Source of the DNA: an uncultured Croceitalea sp.
GTDB taxonomy: Bacteria; Bacteroidota; Bacteroidia; Flavobacteriales; Flavobacteriaceae
Direction of reading: 5' to 3'
Length of the DNA stretch: 34,522 bases
NCBI GenBank assembly: GCA_937926215.1
Contig: CALEYA010000010.1
Span: 1-34,522, forward strand
The position numbers were made by a program, and so were the translations under genes. The notes under the pieces were generated by a model. That model was not told the origin of the DNA and searched no databases. It saw only the letters and a program-made list of their open reading frames with translations. This document shows, one piece after another, positions 15,950 to 24,219 of the stretch. Position 1 is the first letter of the stretch, and every line of letters starts with the position of its first letter.

Positions 15950-16711
15950 ATGAAAATAGTTATTTCTCCGGCGAAATCGCTGGATTTTGATTCGGCACTG
16001 CCCACGCAACGTCATAGCCAGCCCCATTTTTTGGAACAGGCAGCAGCGCTTAATAAGGTGTTACAGAAAAAGAAGCCCAAGGCGCTATCCCAGCTCATGT
16101 CAATTTCCGATAATTTGGCGCAGCTCAACTGGGAACGTAACCAGCAATTTTCGGTTCCGTTTACCCAAGCAAATGCCAGACCTGCGGTCTACGCCTTTAA
16201 TGGCGATGTGTACCAAGGCTTGGATGCCTATACTTTAGCCGAAGATAAACTGGATAGTTTGCAGCATAGTTTGCGCATCCTTTCTGGTTTGTACGGCATC
16301 CTGAAACCGCTGGACCTTATACAGCCTTACCGCTTGGAAATGGGCACCCAATTGAAAGTAGGTCGGAAAAAGAACTTATATGAGTTTTGGAAAAAAGAGC
16401 TTACCCAAGCCTTGAACGATGAACTGGAGGACAATGAGTTGTTCGTAAATCTAGCGAGTAACGAATATTTTGGTGCGGTAGATGCCAAAGCGTTGAAAGT
16501 GCCTGTTATTACACCAATTTTCAAAGATTGGAAGAATGACAAACTTAAGGTCATTAGTTTCTTTGCCAAAAAGGCTAGGGGTTCCATGGTACGCTATATC
16601 GTGGATTCGAATGCGGAAACTTTAGCGGAGATCAAGCAATTTAACTTGGATGATTACCAGTTTAGTCAGGCGCATACCCTAAAAGAAAACGAACCTGTCT
16701 TTATCCGATAG
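15950..16711 (+). CDS. yaaA: Peroxide-stress protein YaaA (DUF328/UPF0246)
   Basis: A 253-residue cytosolic protein beginning [19 protein letters not shown], the typical start of this family. Further family blocks are [34 protein letters not shown] (in parts), [14 protein letters not shown] and [16 protein letters not shown]. In E. coli YaaA is induced by OxyR and limits free iron and DNA damage during peroxide stress; the biochemical mechanism is not settled. Length is normal. A leader of over 100 bp with a hairpin and a short open frame precedes it, which is unusual for this window. No OxyR gene is nearby. Confidence 0.93.
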   Translation: MKIVISPAKSLDFDSALPTQRHSQPHFLEQAAALNKVLQKKKPKALSQLMSISDNLAQLNWERNQQFSVPFTQANARPAVYAFNGDVYQGLDAYTLAEDKLDSLQHSLRILSGLYGILKPLDLIQPYRLEMGTQLKVGRKKNLYEFWKKELTQALNDELEDNELFVNLASNEYFGAVDAKALKVPVITPIFKDWKNDKLKVISFFAKKARGSMVRYIVDSNAETLAEIKQFNLDDYQFSQAHTLKENEPVFIR

Positions 16712-16754
16712 AATAAATTGTGGCTAGGCGCGTTCTTTGTATAAAGGGTTTTGT

Positions 16755-17117
16755 ATGAAAAAAGTTGTTCTGGCTTTAGGGATTATGGCGGTCGTACTGT
16801 TCGCTTGTACGGACAGGGATGATGAGCTGTTAAACGCCAATATTCGGATACAAAATAGCAGTACGTTTAATTTTGATTTGGTAGAGGTCATAGCGGATAG
16901 CCTTTTTTATGAAAATGTCCCTACTGATGGATTTTCGGCCTACATTCCTTTTGAAACCGCTTTTAGGAACATGCCGTTTACCATAGCCACAGATTCTACT
17001 ACCCTTGAATTTACCCCCAGCATGCTCGATACGGTTCCTTTGCCCGTGGGTTTATATACCTACGAAGTTTCCGTTAATGCCGAAGGTGCCGTGGAACTCA
17101 ATTTTAAGATAGATTAG
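16755..17117 (+). CDS. Small lipoprotein of unknown function
   Basis: A 120-residue exported lipoprotein: MKKVVLALGIMAVVLFAC is a lipoprotein signal with Cys18 as the lipid-carrying residue, followed by an acidic stretch (TDRDDE). The mature part is mostly beta-strand-like (IRIQNSSTFNFDLVEVIAD, LYTYEVSVNAEGAVELNF), suggesting a small beta-sandwich. I do not recognise a family. The frame is open six codons upstream from a TTG at 16737, but the ATG at 16755 fits the signal peptide. It is 43 bp after yaaA and may be read with it. A possible terminator lies at 17146-17161. Confidence 0.8.
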   Translation: MKKVVLALGIMAVVLFACTDRDDELLNANIRIQNSSTFNFDLVEVIADSLFYENVPTDGFSAYIPFETAFRNMPFTIATDSTTLEFTPSMLDTVPLPVGLYTYEVSVNAEGAVELNFKID

Positions 17118-17145
17118 CTTATGTTGTCTTTTCTGTCGCTATTTT

Positions 17146-17175
17146 AGTTTCTACGGAAACTCTTTTCTTGATTTT
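17146..17175 (+). terminator. Possible intrinsic terminator after the lipoprotein gene
   Basis: AGTTTC pairs with GAAACT (17146-17161) around the stable-type tetraloop TACG, followed by a T-rich run (CTTTTCTTGATTTT). It lies 29 bp after the lipoprotein stop. The stem is only 6 bp and A/T-containing, so this is a moderate candidate. Confidence 0.4.
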
Positions 17176-17220
17176 CCTTTTGCGCCCTGCCCCGTAGGAT
17201 TTATTGGCTATTTTTAGCCC

Positions 17221-17946
17221 ATGTATTATTATTTGATTTTTGCCTTACAAGGTTTTTGTGTATACCACTGTTACACCAATAGAAACAACTACTACTGGAT
17301 TCTTGCTATCATCTTCTTGCCGGTCATAGGTTCGTTGTTATACTTGTTCATGAATGTTATTCGTAAAAGGGATATCGAAGTTGTTCAAGAGCAGTTGGAA
17401 ACGGTCATCAATCCTTCTAAGAAAATTAAGGATTTAGAAAAACGGTTTAAATTTTCCGCGACTTTTCAAAATCAAGTAGCTCTGGCCGATGGATATCTGG
17501 AAGAAGCCCAATACGAAGCTGCGATTACCAATTATGAAGCTGCTTTAAAAGATGTTTTTGCCCAGGATTTTTATGTATTGTCCAAACTGCAAGAAGCGTA
17601 TTACTATAAAACGGATTTTCAAGCATCTGTAGATACGGCAAATCGAATTGTAGAGAGCCCAAAATTTAAAAAGTCCAGAGCATCCTTTTTATATGGAATG
17701 GCCTTGGAGAAATTGGGTAAAATTGATGATGCGGAAAAATGGCTTTATAGTTTTGATGCACCTTATAACTACTATATGGAGCGTTTGGAATTGGCCCGTT
17801 TTTATGCCCGTAATAATAAGAAGGACTTGGCCAAATCCGTTTACGAAGAAATGGTAAACGAAGCGGAGAATATGTCCAAGCAAAGTCTACGCACAAACAA
17901 ATTACTGATACGAAAAGCAAAAGAAGAACTCCAATTGGTCCACTAA
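17221..17946 (+). CDS. Membrane protein with PLDc_N-like N-terminus and TPR repeats
   Basis: A 241-residue protein. Residues 1-45 form two close membrane segments (YYLIFALQGFCVYHCY and WILAIIFLPVIGSLLYLFM) like the phospholipase-D N-terminal module found on many membrane proteins. From about 75 the sequence has helical TPR-type repeats (YLEEAQYEAAITNYEAAL; FLYGMALEKLGKIDDAEKWL). No catalytic motif is present. TPR segments usually bring proteins together, so it may be a membrane scaffold. Homologues are annotated only as hypothetical, as far as I know. The stop overlaps the next start (TAATG), so the uracil-DNA-glycosylase-like gene is translated with it. Confidence 0.8.
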   Translation: MYYYLIFALQGFCVYHCYTNRNNYYWILAIIFLPVIGSLLYLFMNVIRKRDIEVVQEQLETVINPSKKIKDLEKRFKFSATFQNQVALADGYLEEAQYEAAITNYEAALKDVFAQDFYVLSKLQEAYYYKTDFQASVDTANRIVESPKFKKSRASFLYGMALEKLGKIDDAEKWLYSFDAPYNYYMERLELARFYARNNKKDLAKSVYEEMVNEAENMSKQSLRTNKLLIRKAKEELQLVH

Positions 17947-18614
17947 TGTTTCAACACAAACATCCTTATCCTCCATTTCTTTTTAAAGGGGTCAAAAAAA
18001 TCATTGTAGGGACCCTACCGCCTCCACGGTTTACTACCGGGCAGTTAAAAGAAGGGGATGTCGACTTTTGCTACGGCAGCAGGGATGGCCAGTTATGGCC
18101 CATACTGAACAGAATTTATGGGTTGAACCTCACTTTTGCCACCACACAAGCTGCCGCAGAGGAAAGAAAAAAGTTTCTTATACAACAGCGTATAGGGATT
18201 TGCGATATCGTAGAGAGTGCCTTAAGGGATAAGGTAGATGCCTCGGATTTGGGCATGAAAGACGTGGTACTACGGAACCTGTTGGACTATCTAAAGACCT
18301 ATCCTTCCATTGATACCCTTTTGTTTACAGGGGGCAATAGTAAAAACGGTCCGGAGTATTTTTTTAGAAGATATCTAAAACAGCATCGTTTAAGTTTAAC
18401 TGTAGTTGACGATGAGGTACCCAGAATACACCAATTTACCCATCCCCAAACCGGTAAACGTATAAAGACCATTTCATTGACGGCACCTTCCGGGGCAGCA
18501 AATAGGGCAGTAGGGAGCATGCAAGCGTATAAAGACTTAAAAGACAAAAATCCGCATTTCAACACCCTCGACTTTAGGGTGCTCCAATATCAAAAACATT
18601 TCAAGGAAAATTAA
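17946..18614 (+). CDS. Uracil-DNA-glycosylase-superfamily protein
   Basis: A 222-residue protein similar to the small UDG-fold glycosylases. Visible are the motif-1 region GTLPPPRF followed by DFCYGSRDGQLWPILNRIYG, and the motif-2 region ISLTAPSGAANRA, which aligns with the loop ending in Asn/Arg of the hypoxanthine/uracil type (family 6). A clear Asp at the usual catalytic position of families 1-5 is not evident. It probably removes deaminated bases from DNA, but the substrate is uncertain. It is coupled to the membrane TPR gene by TAATG. A 120-bp A/T-rich gap follows before ppc. Confidence 0.7.
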   Translation: MFQHKHPYPPFLFKGVKKIIVGTLPPPRFTTGQLKEGDVDFCYGSRDGQLWPILNRIYGLNLTFATTQAAAEERKKFLIQQRIGICDIVESALRDKVDASDLGMKDVVLRNLLDYLKTYPSIDTLLFTGGNSKNGPEYFFRRYLKQHRLSLTVVDDEVPRIHQFTHPQTGKRIKTISLTAPSGAANRAVGSMQAYKDLKDKNPHFNTLDFRVLQYQKHFKEN

Positions 18615-18737
18615 GGGTTTGTTATGTTTGGCCGTGCAAGGATGGAAATCTGTGATTTGCCTTAAATTTAAACAGGCAGTGTGTAATTTATAACGATCTT
18701 TGTTTTCGCTTTAAATTGAACTTAAATCATTACTTAG

Positions 18738-21293
18738 ATGAACAAGACCCAGCAATCCAATAGGCTCAAAGAATTTAAAACATCGGTTACCAATAAATTC
18801 AATATCTACAACAGCCTGTTCCTTAGTTTGCCCTATGCGGATATGGAGAACGTAGGTATGCTGGTACCGCTATTATTCGAACATTGTGAAAAAGGTTTGG
18901 AGCAAGGCAAAAAACCACAAGATATTTTATCCAGTTTTTTCTCCCATTTTACAGATTTCAAAACAGAAAAAGAGCAGCTGGACTTTATGTTCCGTATCAT
19001 ACAATATGTGGAGCGCCAAGTAGTGTTGTACGATAGTGTTGAGGATGCCGCTTTTCCTAAACTACAGAAATACACCAATTCCTTGTCCATTAAGGATTAT
19101 TTTGAGTTGGTCAATCGGAATAAAAATTGGGACAAAATTGCCAAACAATTGTCTTCGTTTAGTGCGCGTATTGTTCTTACGGCACATCCAACACAGTTCT
19201 ACACCCCTGCCGTTCTGGATATCATTAAGGAACTACGGGATTTAATAGATGAAAACAGGATTGATGATGTTGACCTTACCCTACAACAATTGGGATTAAC
19301 ATCTTTGGTCAATGCCAAAAAGCCTACACCTTTGGATGAGGCCAAGAATATCATCCATATCTTACGAAATACGTATTACAATGCCATTGGTGATCTTTTT
19401 AGATATGTAAAGCGGAATATCAGAAATGAAAATTTTGATAACTACAATATCATAAAACTTGGGTTTTGGCCCGGGGGTGATCGGGACGGTAATCCCTTTG
19501 TAACGGCAAAAATAACCAATGAGGTTGCTGATGAATTGCGACTTACCTTAATGAAGTGCTACTACAATGACCTAAAGGTACTTCGTAAAAAACTGACTTT
19601 TACAAAATTGCAAGACCCTATCAACGCCATTAACGCCAAATTATATAAGGCAATGTTCCAAGAAAACTTTGTGGTGGGGTATACGGAGCTTATTGAAAAA
19701 TTGTATGAGATTAAGGCGTTATTGGTATCCGACTATCATGGCCTTTATTTGGAGGATTTGGATGAGCTTATTGACAAAGTGCACATATTCAAAACCCATT
19801 TTGCCAGTTTGGATATTAGGCAAGACCACAGCAAACACATCCTTACGGTAGAGACCATTCTTAAAAAGGAAGGGATACTAAAAGAATCTCTGGATGAACT
19901 TTCAGAAACGGAGTTGATCAACTGCTTGCTTGAAAATGAATTGAAAGTGGACCCTTCTGATTATGAGGAGGGTATCGTAAAAGATACTATTGCCAACATC
20001 CAACAATTAAAGGCCATCCAAGAGAAAAACGGTGAAGATGGCTGTAATCGATATATCATTAGTAATTCCGAAGATATCTTTTCCGTACTTTTTGTGTTCG
20101 GTTTGTTTAGGTGGAGCGGTTGGGACAGCAACGATATTACGTTTGATATCGTACCCTTGTTCGAAACCATGAAGGGAATGAACGCCTCGGAATCGGTCAT
20201 GCAGCAACTTTTTGATATTCCCATGTACCGAAACCACTTAAAGAATAGGCAGGAAGCGCATACCATCATGTTAGGCTTTTCGGACGGCACCAAAGATGGA
20301 GGCTATTTAAAGGCCAATTGGTCTATTTTAAAAACCAAGGAAACCTTGAGCAAGGTGTGCAAGAATAATGGGATAAAAGCCAAATTTTTTGACGGTAGGG
20401 GAGGTCCACCGGCACGTGGAGGTGGTAAAACGCACCGTTTTTATGCGGCACAGACCAAAGACGTGGCCAACCATGAAATACAATTGACCATCCAAGGGCA
20501 GACCATTACAAGTACCTATGGAACCAAAGCGCAATTTATCCACAATGCGGAACAATTGCTAACGGCCGGTCTTAGTAACAATATCTTTGGAAAGGAACAT
20601 ACCATTTCCGCCACGCAACGAAAGCTAATCGAAGAACTTTCTGAGCTTAGTTTTGCCAAATACGATTCCTTAAAGCAGCACGATAAGTTTATTCCCTATT
20701 TGGAAAACAGAAGCACGTTAAAATACTATACCAAAGCGAACATTGGTAGTAGGCCGGGCAAGCGAGGAAACAAAAAACAGTTGACCTTGTCAGATTTAAG
20801 GGCCATTTCCTTTGTGGGTTCTTGGAGCCAATTGAAACAGAACGTACCGGGCTATTTTGGGTTGGGTACGGCTATCCAAAAGTTTAAGGAAGAAGGAAGG
20901 CTTAATGAGATTAAATCGCTTTATAAAGACGTGCCGTTCTTTAGGGCCTTGATGCACAATAGTATGATGTCCCTGGCCAAAACCAATTTTTCGTTGACTC
21001 GTTATATGAAAGACGATGAAGAGTTTGGGGATTTTTGGAAGATCCTTCACGCCGAGTGCCAACTTTCTGAAGAAATGTTGCTCCAAATCTCCGGACATCA
21101 AATTTTGATGGAAGATGAGGCCGTATCCAGGGAATCGGTTAAGATTAGAGAGAAGATCGTTCTTCCTCTATTGGTCATTCAGCAAAATGCGCTCTATCAT
21201 ATTACCAAGAATTCGGAATACAGTGAGCTTTATGGTAAAATAGTAACTCGTTCCCTGTACGGTAATATCAACGCCAGTAGGAATTCTGCTTAG
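18738..21293 (+). CDS. ppc: Phosphoenolpyruvate carboxylase
   Basis: An 851-residue cytosolic enzyme that carboxylates PEP to oxaloacetate and so refills the TCA cycle. The catalytic His lies in IVLTAHPTQ (His150), PEP and bicarbonate residues in GFWPGGDRDGNPF (from 243), and the conserved loop is FFDGRGGPPARGGG (about 552-565). The C-terminus NINASRNSA corresponds to the conserved GMRNTG end of other bacterial enzymes. Length is normal. Upstream, GATCTTTG within 60 bp of the ATG is one base off the -7 consensus. Its stop overlaps that of the convergent pseudouridine synthase gene by 4 bp. Confidence 0.97.
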   Translation: MNKTQQSNRLKEFKTSVTNKFNIYNSLFLSLPYADMENVGMLVPLLFEHCEKGLEQGKKPQDILSSFFSHFTDFKTEKEQLDFMFRIIQYVERQVVLYDSVEDAAFPKLQKYTNSLSIKDYFELVNRNKNWDKIAKQLSSFSARIVLTAHPTQFYTPAVLDIIKELRDLIDENRIDDVDLTLQQLGLTSLVNAKKPTPLDEAKNIIHILRNTYYNAIGDLFRYVKRNIRNENFDNYNIIKLGFWPGGDRDGNPFVTAKITNEVADELRLTLMKCYYNDLKVLRKKLTFTKLQDPINAINAKLYKAMFQENFVVGYTELIEKLYEIKALLVSDYHGLYLEDLDELIDKVHIFKTHFASLDIRQDHSKHILTVETILKKEGILKESLDELSETELINCLLENELKVDPSDYEEGIVKDTIANIQQLKAIQEKNGEDGCNRYIISNSEDIFSVLFVFGLFRWSGWDSNDITFDIVPLFETMKGMNASESVMQQLFDIPMYRNHLKNRQEAHTIMLGFSDGTKDGGYLKANWSILKTKETLSKVCKNNGIKAKFFDGRGGPPARGGGKTHRFYAAQTKDVANHEIQLTIQGQTITSTYGTKAQFIHNAEQLLTAGLSNNIFGKEHTISATQRKLIEELSELSFAKYDSLKQHDKFIPYLENRSTLKYYTKANIGSRPGKRGNKKQLTLSDLRAISFVGSWSQLKQNVPGYFGLGTAIQKFKEEGRLNEIKSLYKDVPFFRALMHNSMMSLAKTNFSLTRYMKDDEEFGDFWKILHAECQLSEEMLLQISGHQILMEDEAVSRESVKIREKIVLPLLVIQQNALYHITKNSEYSELYGKIVTRSLYGNINASRNSA

Positions 21294-22159
21294 TTAAGGC
21301 TTGGAAATAGTTTTTTAAAACGTTGGGGCAATCTATCTTTTTGGCAAATTTCTTCTTGGGTAAACGGATGGGTGAACCTTAAGGAATGGGCATGTAAATA
21401 AAGCCCTTTGCCTTTTAAAATTAGGTTATCCAAACCATAAGTGGCATCTCCCAATATGGGGTTGCCAATACTTGCCAAATGCTTGCGCAATTGATGCCGT
21501 CTACCTGTTTTTGGTTTTAGTTCTACCAGATTAAGTATACCAAAACGTTCCGAAGGAACGGAGGTAGTCAACGTATAGGCGGAATAGGAAGCTTTACCGT
21601 CAATCTTAGAAGTGATCTTTCCTTTTTTATCCATAGCCCCAATGGTCACGGCATAGTAGTTTTTTACAATTTCCTTCCCTTCAAACAATTGGTTTAGCAT
21701 TCGAATACTGGCGGCCGTTTTTCCGACCAATAGGATTCCTGTAGTTGCATAATCCAAACGGTGGACGGGCTGCGGTTGGGTAGCATCAGGTTGGGTGCTT
21801 TTTTTAAGGTTTTGTGGTAAGGCATTCGCGATAGTTTTAAAACTGTTCCCGCTTACCAAGATACCTGCCGGTTTATGGATGAGTGCCAAATAATCATCCT
21901 CAAAAAGCACGTTAAGTTGAAGGTTCAAAGCCTTGGTAGGTGGAATATCTTTTGGAATCGTCAAACAAATGCGTTCGCCACCATTAATAAAGGTTGCCGT
22001 TGTGGCGATAACACCGTTAACGGTAAGATAATTTTTCTTGAGCGCTTTTTTTAAGGCCGATTTGGTCGGTATGGCTTCAAAGATGCCTACGCCATACTCC
22101 TGCAATCGCTGCGAAGTGTTTGTTTTGGGTACAATATGGGTGGTTGTCAAATTTTCCAA
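21290..22159 (-). CDS. RluA-family pseudouridine synthase, divergent paralogue
   Basis: A 289-residue protein with an S4-like N-terminal region (SALKKALKKNYLTVNGVIA) and the catalytic motif VHRLDYATTGILLVGKT, whose Asp is the nucleophile. LKPKTGRRHQLRKHLASIGNP is the second conserved block. It converts uridine to pseudouridine in rRNA or tRNA; the exact site is not clear. A TAG stop stands directly before the TTG at 22159 and no ATG occurs before residue 180, so the start is probably TTG. An exact -7 box lies at 22168-22175, very near the start. It is intact, unlike the RluD gene, and convergent with ppc. Confidence 0.88.
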   Translation of the reverse strand: MENLTTTHIVPKTNTSQRLQEYGVGIFEAIPTKSALKKALKKNYLTVNGVIATTATFINGGERICLTIPKDIPPTKALNLQLNVLFEDDYLALIHKPAGILVSGNSFKTIANALPQNLKKSTQPDATQPQPVHRLDYATTGILLVGKTAASIRMLNQLFEGKEIVKNYYAVTIGAMDKKGKITSKIDGKASYSAYTLTTSVPSERFGILNLVELKPKTGRRHQLRKHLASIGNPILGDATYGLDNLILKGKGLYLHAHSLRFTHPFTQEEICQKDRLPQRFKKLFPSLN

Positions 22160-22167
22160 CTATTTTT

Positions 22168-22175
22168 CAAAAGTA
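22168..22175 (-). promoter_or_regulatory. Probable -7 promoter box of the second pseudouridine synthase gene
   Basis: The minus strand reads TACTTTTG, an exact TAnnTTTG match, 8 bp before the TTG start at 22159. The transcript would therefore begin almost at the start codon. No -33 TTG is found. Confidence 0.4.
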
Positions 22176-22317
22176 CATTTTTACGTTAGGACATTTTTCA
22201 TTGGAACAAATAGCTGTTGGTGAATTTAATTAACTGATAAACAGCGAAGTACTTTTATAGTGCGAGATCGTTGTAATCCCCAAAGGTAGTATATGTGTCC
22301 GCTTGGTTAAGGATTTC

Positions 22318-22325
22318 TATTTTTG
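22318..22325 (+). promoter_or_regulatory. Probable -7 promoter box of the TPR/HTH regulator gene
   Basis: TATTTTTG matches TAnnTTTG exactly. It lies about 120 bp ahead of the ATG at 22448. A TTG at 22303-22305 has only 12 bp spacing, so the -33 element is unclear. Confidence 0.4.
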
Positions 22326-22447
22326 TTTCTTTGGATGAAGGACGTTCACCATAAATTTTGGGTATGTTGGGATTTTTTGTTGCGGTAGGCTTGGAAGATT
22401 ATAAAAAAAAACGAAACAGGGAAAATTCTGCTTTTTTGCGAAAAACA

Positions 22448-24157
22448 ATGCTGTTGGTCATGATGGTCGTTGCGTTTTGGGCTTCCGCCCAATCGACCCA
22501 AAGCAAAATCGAACCCTTGGATTCCTTGCTATCCTTTAGGTATGATACGGTCTTCCAAAACTATGAACGATATCAAAAGGGATTGGAATTAGCTATCGCC
22601 ACCAAAAATCCAGAGGCCGAGCTGGTTTCCTATGCCAACCTTATGCGTTATTTTGGGTTACGCCAAAATCTGGATAGTACCCTATTTTATGCCTTTAAAT
22701 TTGAAGGGGGTCCCTATCAGAAAGTCCCTAAAAAAATCCCATATGATTTTTTTTTCCGAAAAGGGGAAAGTCTATTGGTAGATTTTGAACTGGTAGAACA
22801 GGCACTACCGGATTTACTTAGGGCATATGAGTTTATTGATGCGACCAACCTTACCAAAAAAGCGGAACTACAAAACACTATTGCCTTTACATATTTGGTA
22901 AAGGAGCAGTACGATAAGGCCATTACGGAATTGGAATCCCTTTTAAAGGACAGTGTACAAATAGAGAAGGCTTATACCATGCAGGCCCTTTCTGTGCTGG
23001 CCTTGGCTTATCAATACAAATTAAAGCCTAAGAAAAGTAAACAACTACACCAAGATGCACTCGCCATTGCAGATCAACTAAGGGATACGGCAAATGCGTA
23101 TTCCTATCGGGCCAATATGGTTAGGGATTTTACCTTGGACGGGGATTTTGGGGTGGCCATAGCTTCGGGAATGCGCTTGATCGATTCCTTACCCAAGTAC
23201 CGACCGGACTTAATGAACATGAACTATTACAATATTGGATTGGCCCATGATTCCATTGGGAATTCCATTAAGGCAATCGACTTTATGAAAAGGGCATTTT
23301 CGGCTAAAAATGCCGATTACAATCAGGTTGAGGTATTGGATGCTCTGGGTCGTTTGTACTTAAAACAAGACCAATACAAAAAGGCGACCGAAGTACTTAA
23401 GCAAAAGGAAGCCATAGTGGACAGCATCAGAAAGAAAGAAAAGGCGGCTTTTGTGGATTTGTACGATACCAAACTTAGGATCATCAATCAAGAAAAGGCC
23501 AATGAGAAACTAGCAGCGGAAGGTAAATTTCTAAGCGAGCAGAACAAACGCCAAAAGCAATATATAGCCTTGGTAAGTGTGGCACTTGTTTGTATCGTTT
23601 TAGCCATTTTAGCGGTTTGGATCTACTCCAAATATTTTAAGTCCAAAGCCAAAATTAAACAGTTGGAGGATAACGAACGTGAACTCTTAAAGAACCACAT
23701 ACAGGTAAGGGAGACCGAATTGTCCTTACTGGCAGCAAGTAAGGCTAGGTGGTTGGGTGAGCTTACGGAAATTAAAAAGGATGTTTCAAACGAAGCCCAA
23801 AAGTATAACGGCTTGGAAACCGTCAACAAAAGATTGCAATCCTTTGTTAGGGAAACGGCCAATGACAGTGTTTTTTCAAACCGATTGGAATCGCAATACC
23901 CTGGGATGGTAATGGTGCTTAAGGAACATCATCCTAATTTGACCATGAACGATATCAGACAATGTATTTTGGTTAAATTGGGACTCTCCCTAAAAGAATC
24001 TGCCCAACTGTTGCGTGTTGGGGTAGGGGCCATAAAAATGGGCCGTAACAGGGCCCGTCTTAAGATGGAACTGCCAGACAATGTCTCGTTCAAATCCTAC
24101 TTGGACGAGATTTCAAAAAATGTGGATATGGAACTGGGGACTGGTTCCTCTACCTAA
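22448..24157 (+). CDS. TPR-repeat membrane protein with C-terminal HTH-like domain
   Basis: A 569-residue protein with an N-terminal signal (MLLVMMVVAFWASAQS), an outer part of TPR-like helical repeats (about 20-340; for example KEQYDKAITELESLLKD, LALAYQYKLKPKKSKQLHQ), a coiled coil, and one membrane segment at about 372-394. The cytosolic part is coiled-coil followed by a helix-turn-helix-like end (about 500-545; RQCILVKLGLSLKESAQLLRVGVGAIK). Such TPR-TM-HTH proteins are frequent in Bacteroidota as one-component regulators. The start is uncertain: TTG at 22436 would give a better-charged signal, MRKTMLLVMM, and ATGs at 22358 and 22364 are also in frame. The ligand sensed is unknown. A strong hairpin follows its stop. 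Confidence 0.75.
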   Translation: MLLVMMVVAFWASAQSTQSKIEPLDSLLSFRYDTVFQNYERYQKGLELAIATKNPEAELVSYANLMRYFGLRQNLDSTLFYAFKFEGGPYQKVPKKIPYDFFFRKGESLLVDFELVEQALPDLLRAYEFIDATNLTKKAELQNTIAFTYLVKEQYDKAITELESLLKDSVQIEKAYTMQALSVLALAYQYKLKPKKSKQLHQDALAIADQLRDTANAYSYRANMVRDFTLDGDFGVAIASGMRLIDSLPKYRPDLMNMNYYNIGLAHDSIGNSIKAIDFMKRAFSAKNADYNQVEVLDALGRLYLKQDQYKKATEVLKQKEAIVDSIRKKEKAAFVDLYDTKLRIINQEKANEKLAAEGKFLSEQNKRQKQYIALVSVALVCIVLAILAVWIYSKYFKSKAKIKQLEDNERELLKNHIQVRETELSLLAASKARWLGELTEIKKDVSNEAQKYNGLETVNKRLQSFVRETANDSVFSNRLESQYPGMVMVLKEHHPNLTMNDIRQCILVKLGLSLKESAQLLRVGVGAIKMGRNRARLKMELPDNVSFKSYLDEISKNVDMELGTGSST

Positions 24158-24164
24158 AAAGAAA

Positions 24165-24188
24165 GGCCTGCTGAAATTTCAGCAGGCC
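24165..24188. terminator. Bidirectional terminator between the regulator and the metzincin gene
   Basis: GGCCTGCTGAAA is followed immediately by its reverse complement TTTCAGCAGGCC, a perfect 24-nt inverted repeat (an eight- to nine-pair stem with an AAATTT loop). On the minus strand it is followed by TTTCTTTTT, ideal for ending the metzincin transcript. On the plus strand it follows the stop at 24157 by 7 bp and is backed by a second small hairpin (24191-24203) and a T-run at 24213-24219. Confidence 0.85.
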
Positions 24189-24190
24189 AA

Positions 24191-24219
24191 TCCCGGTTCG
24201 GGAGGACTAGCGTTTTTTT
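24191..24219 (+). terminator. Second small hairpin with T-run
   Basis: TCCCG and CGGGA pair around GTT (24191-24203), with a run of seven T at 24213-24219. It would back up the first hairpin for the plus-strand regulator gene. The T-run overlaps the stop codon of the convergent metzincin gene. Confidence 0.4.

Noticed and set aside
21546-21560. Inverted repeat CGTTCC-GAA-GGAACG
   Set aside because: It lies inside the coding sequence of the pseudouridine synthase (codons for PSERFG), with no regulatory context.
24191-24203. GGTTCG resembling a tRNA T-loop
   Set aside because: No acceptor, D or anticodon arms surround it; it is the loop region of a small terminator-like hairpin.
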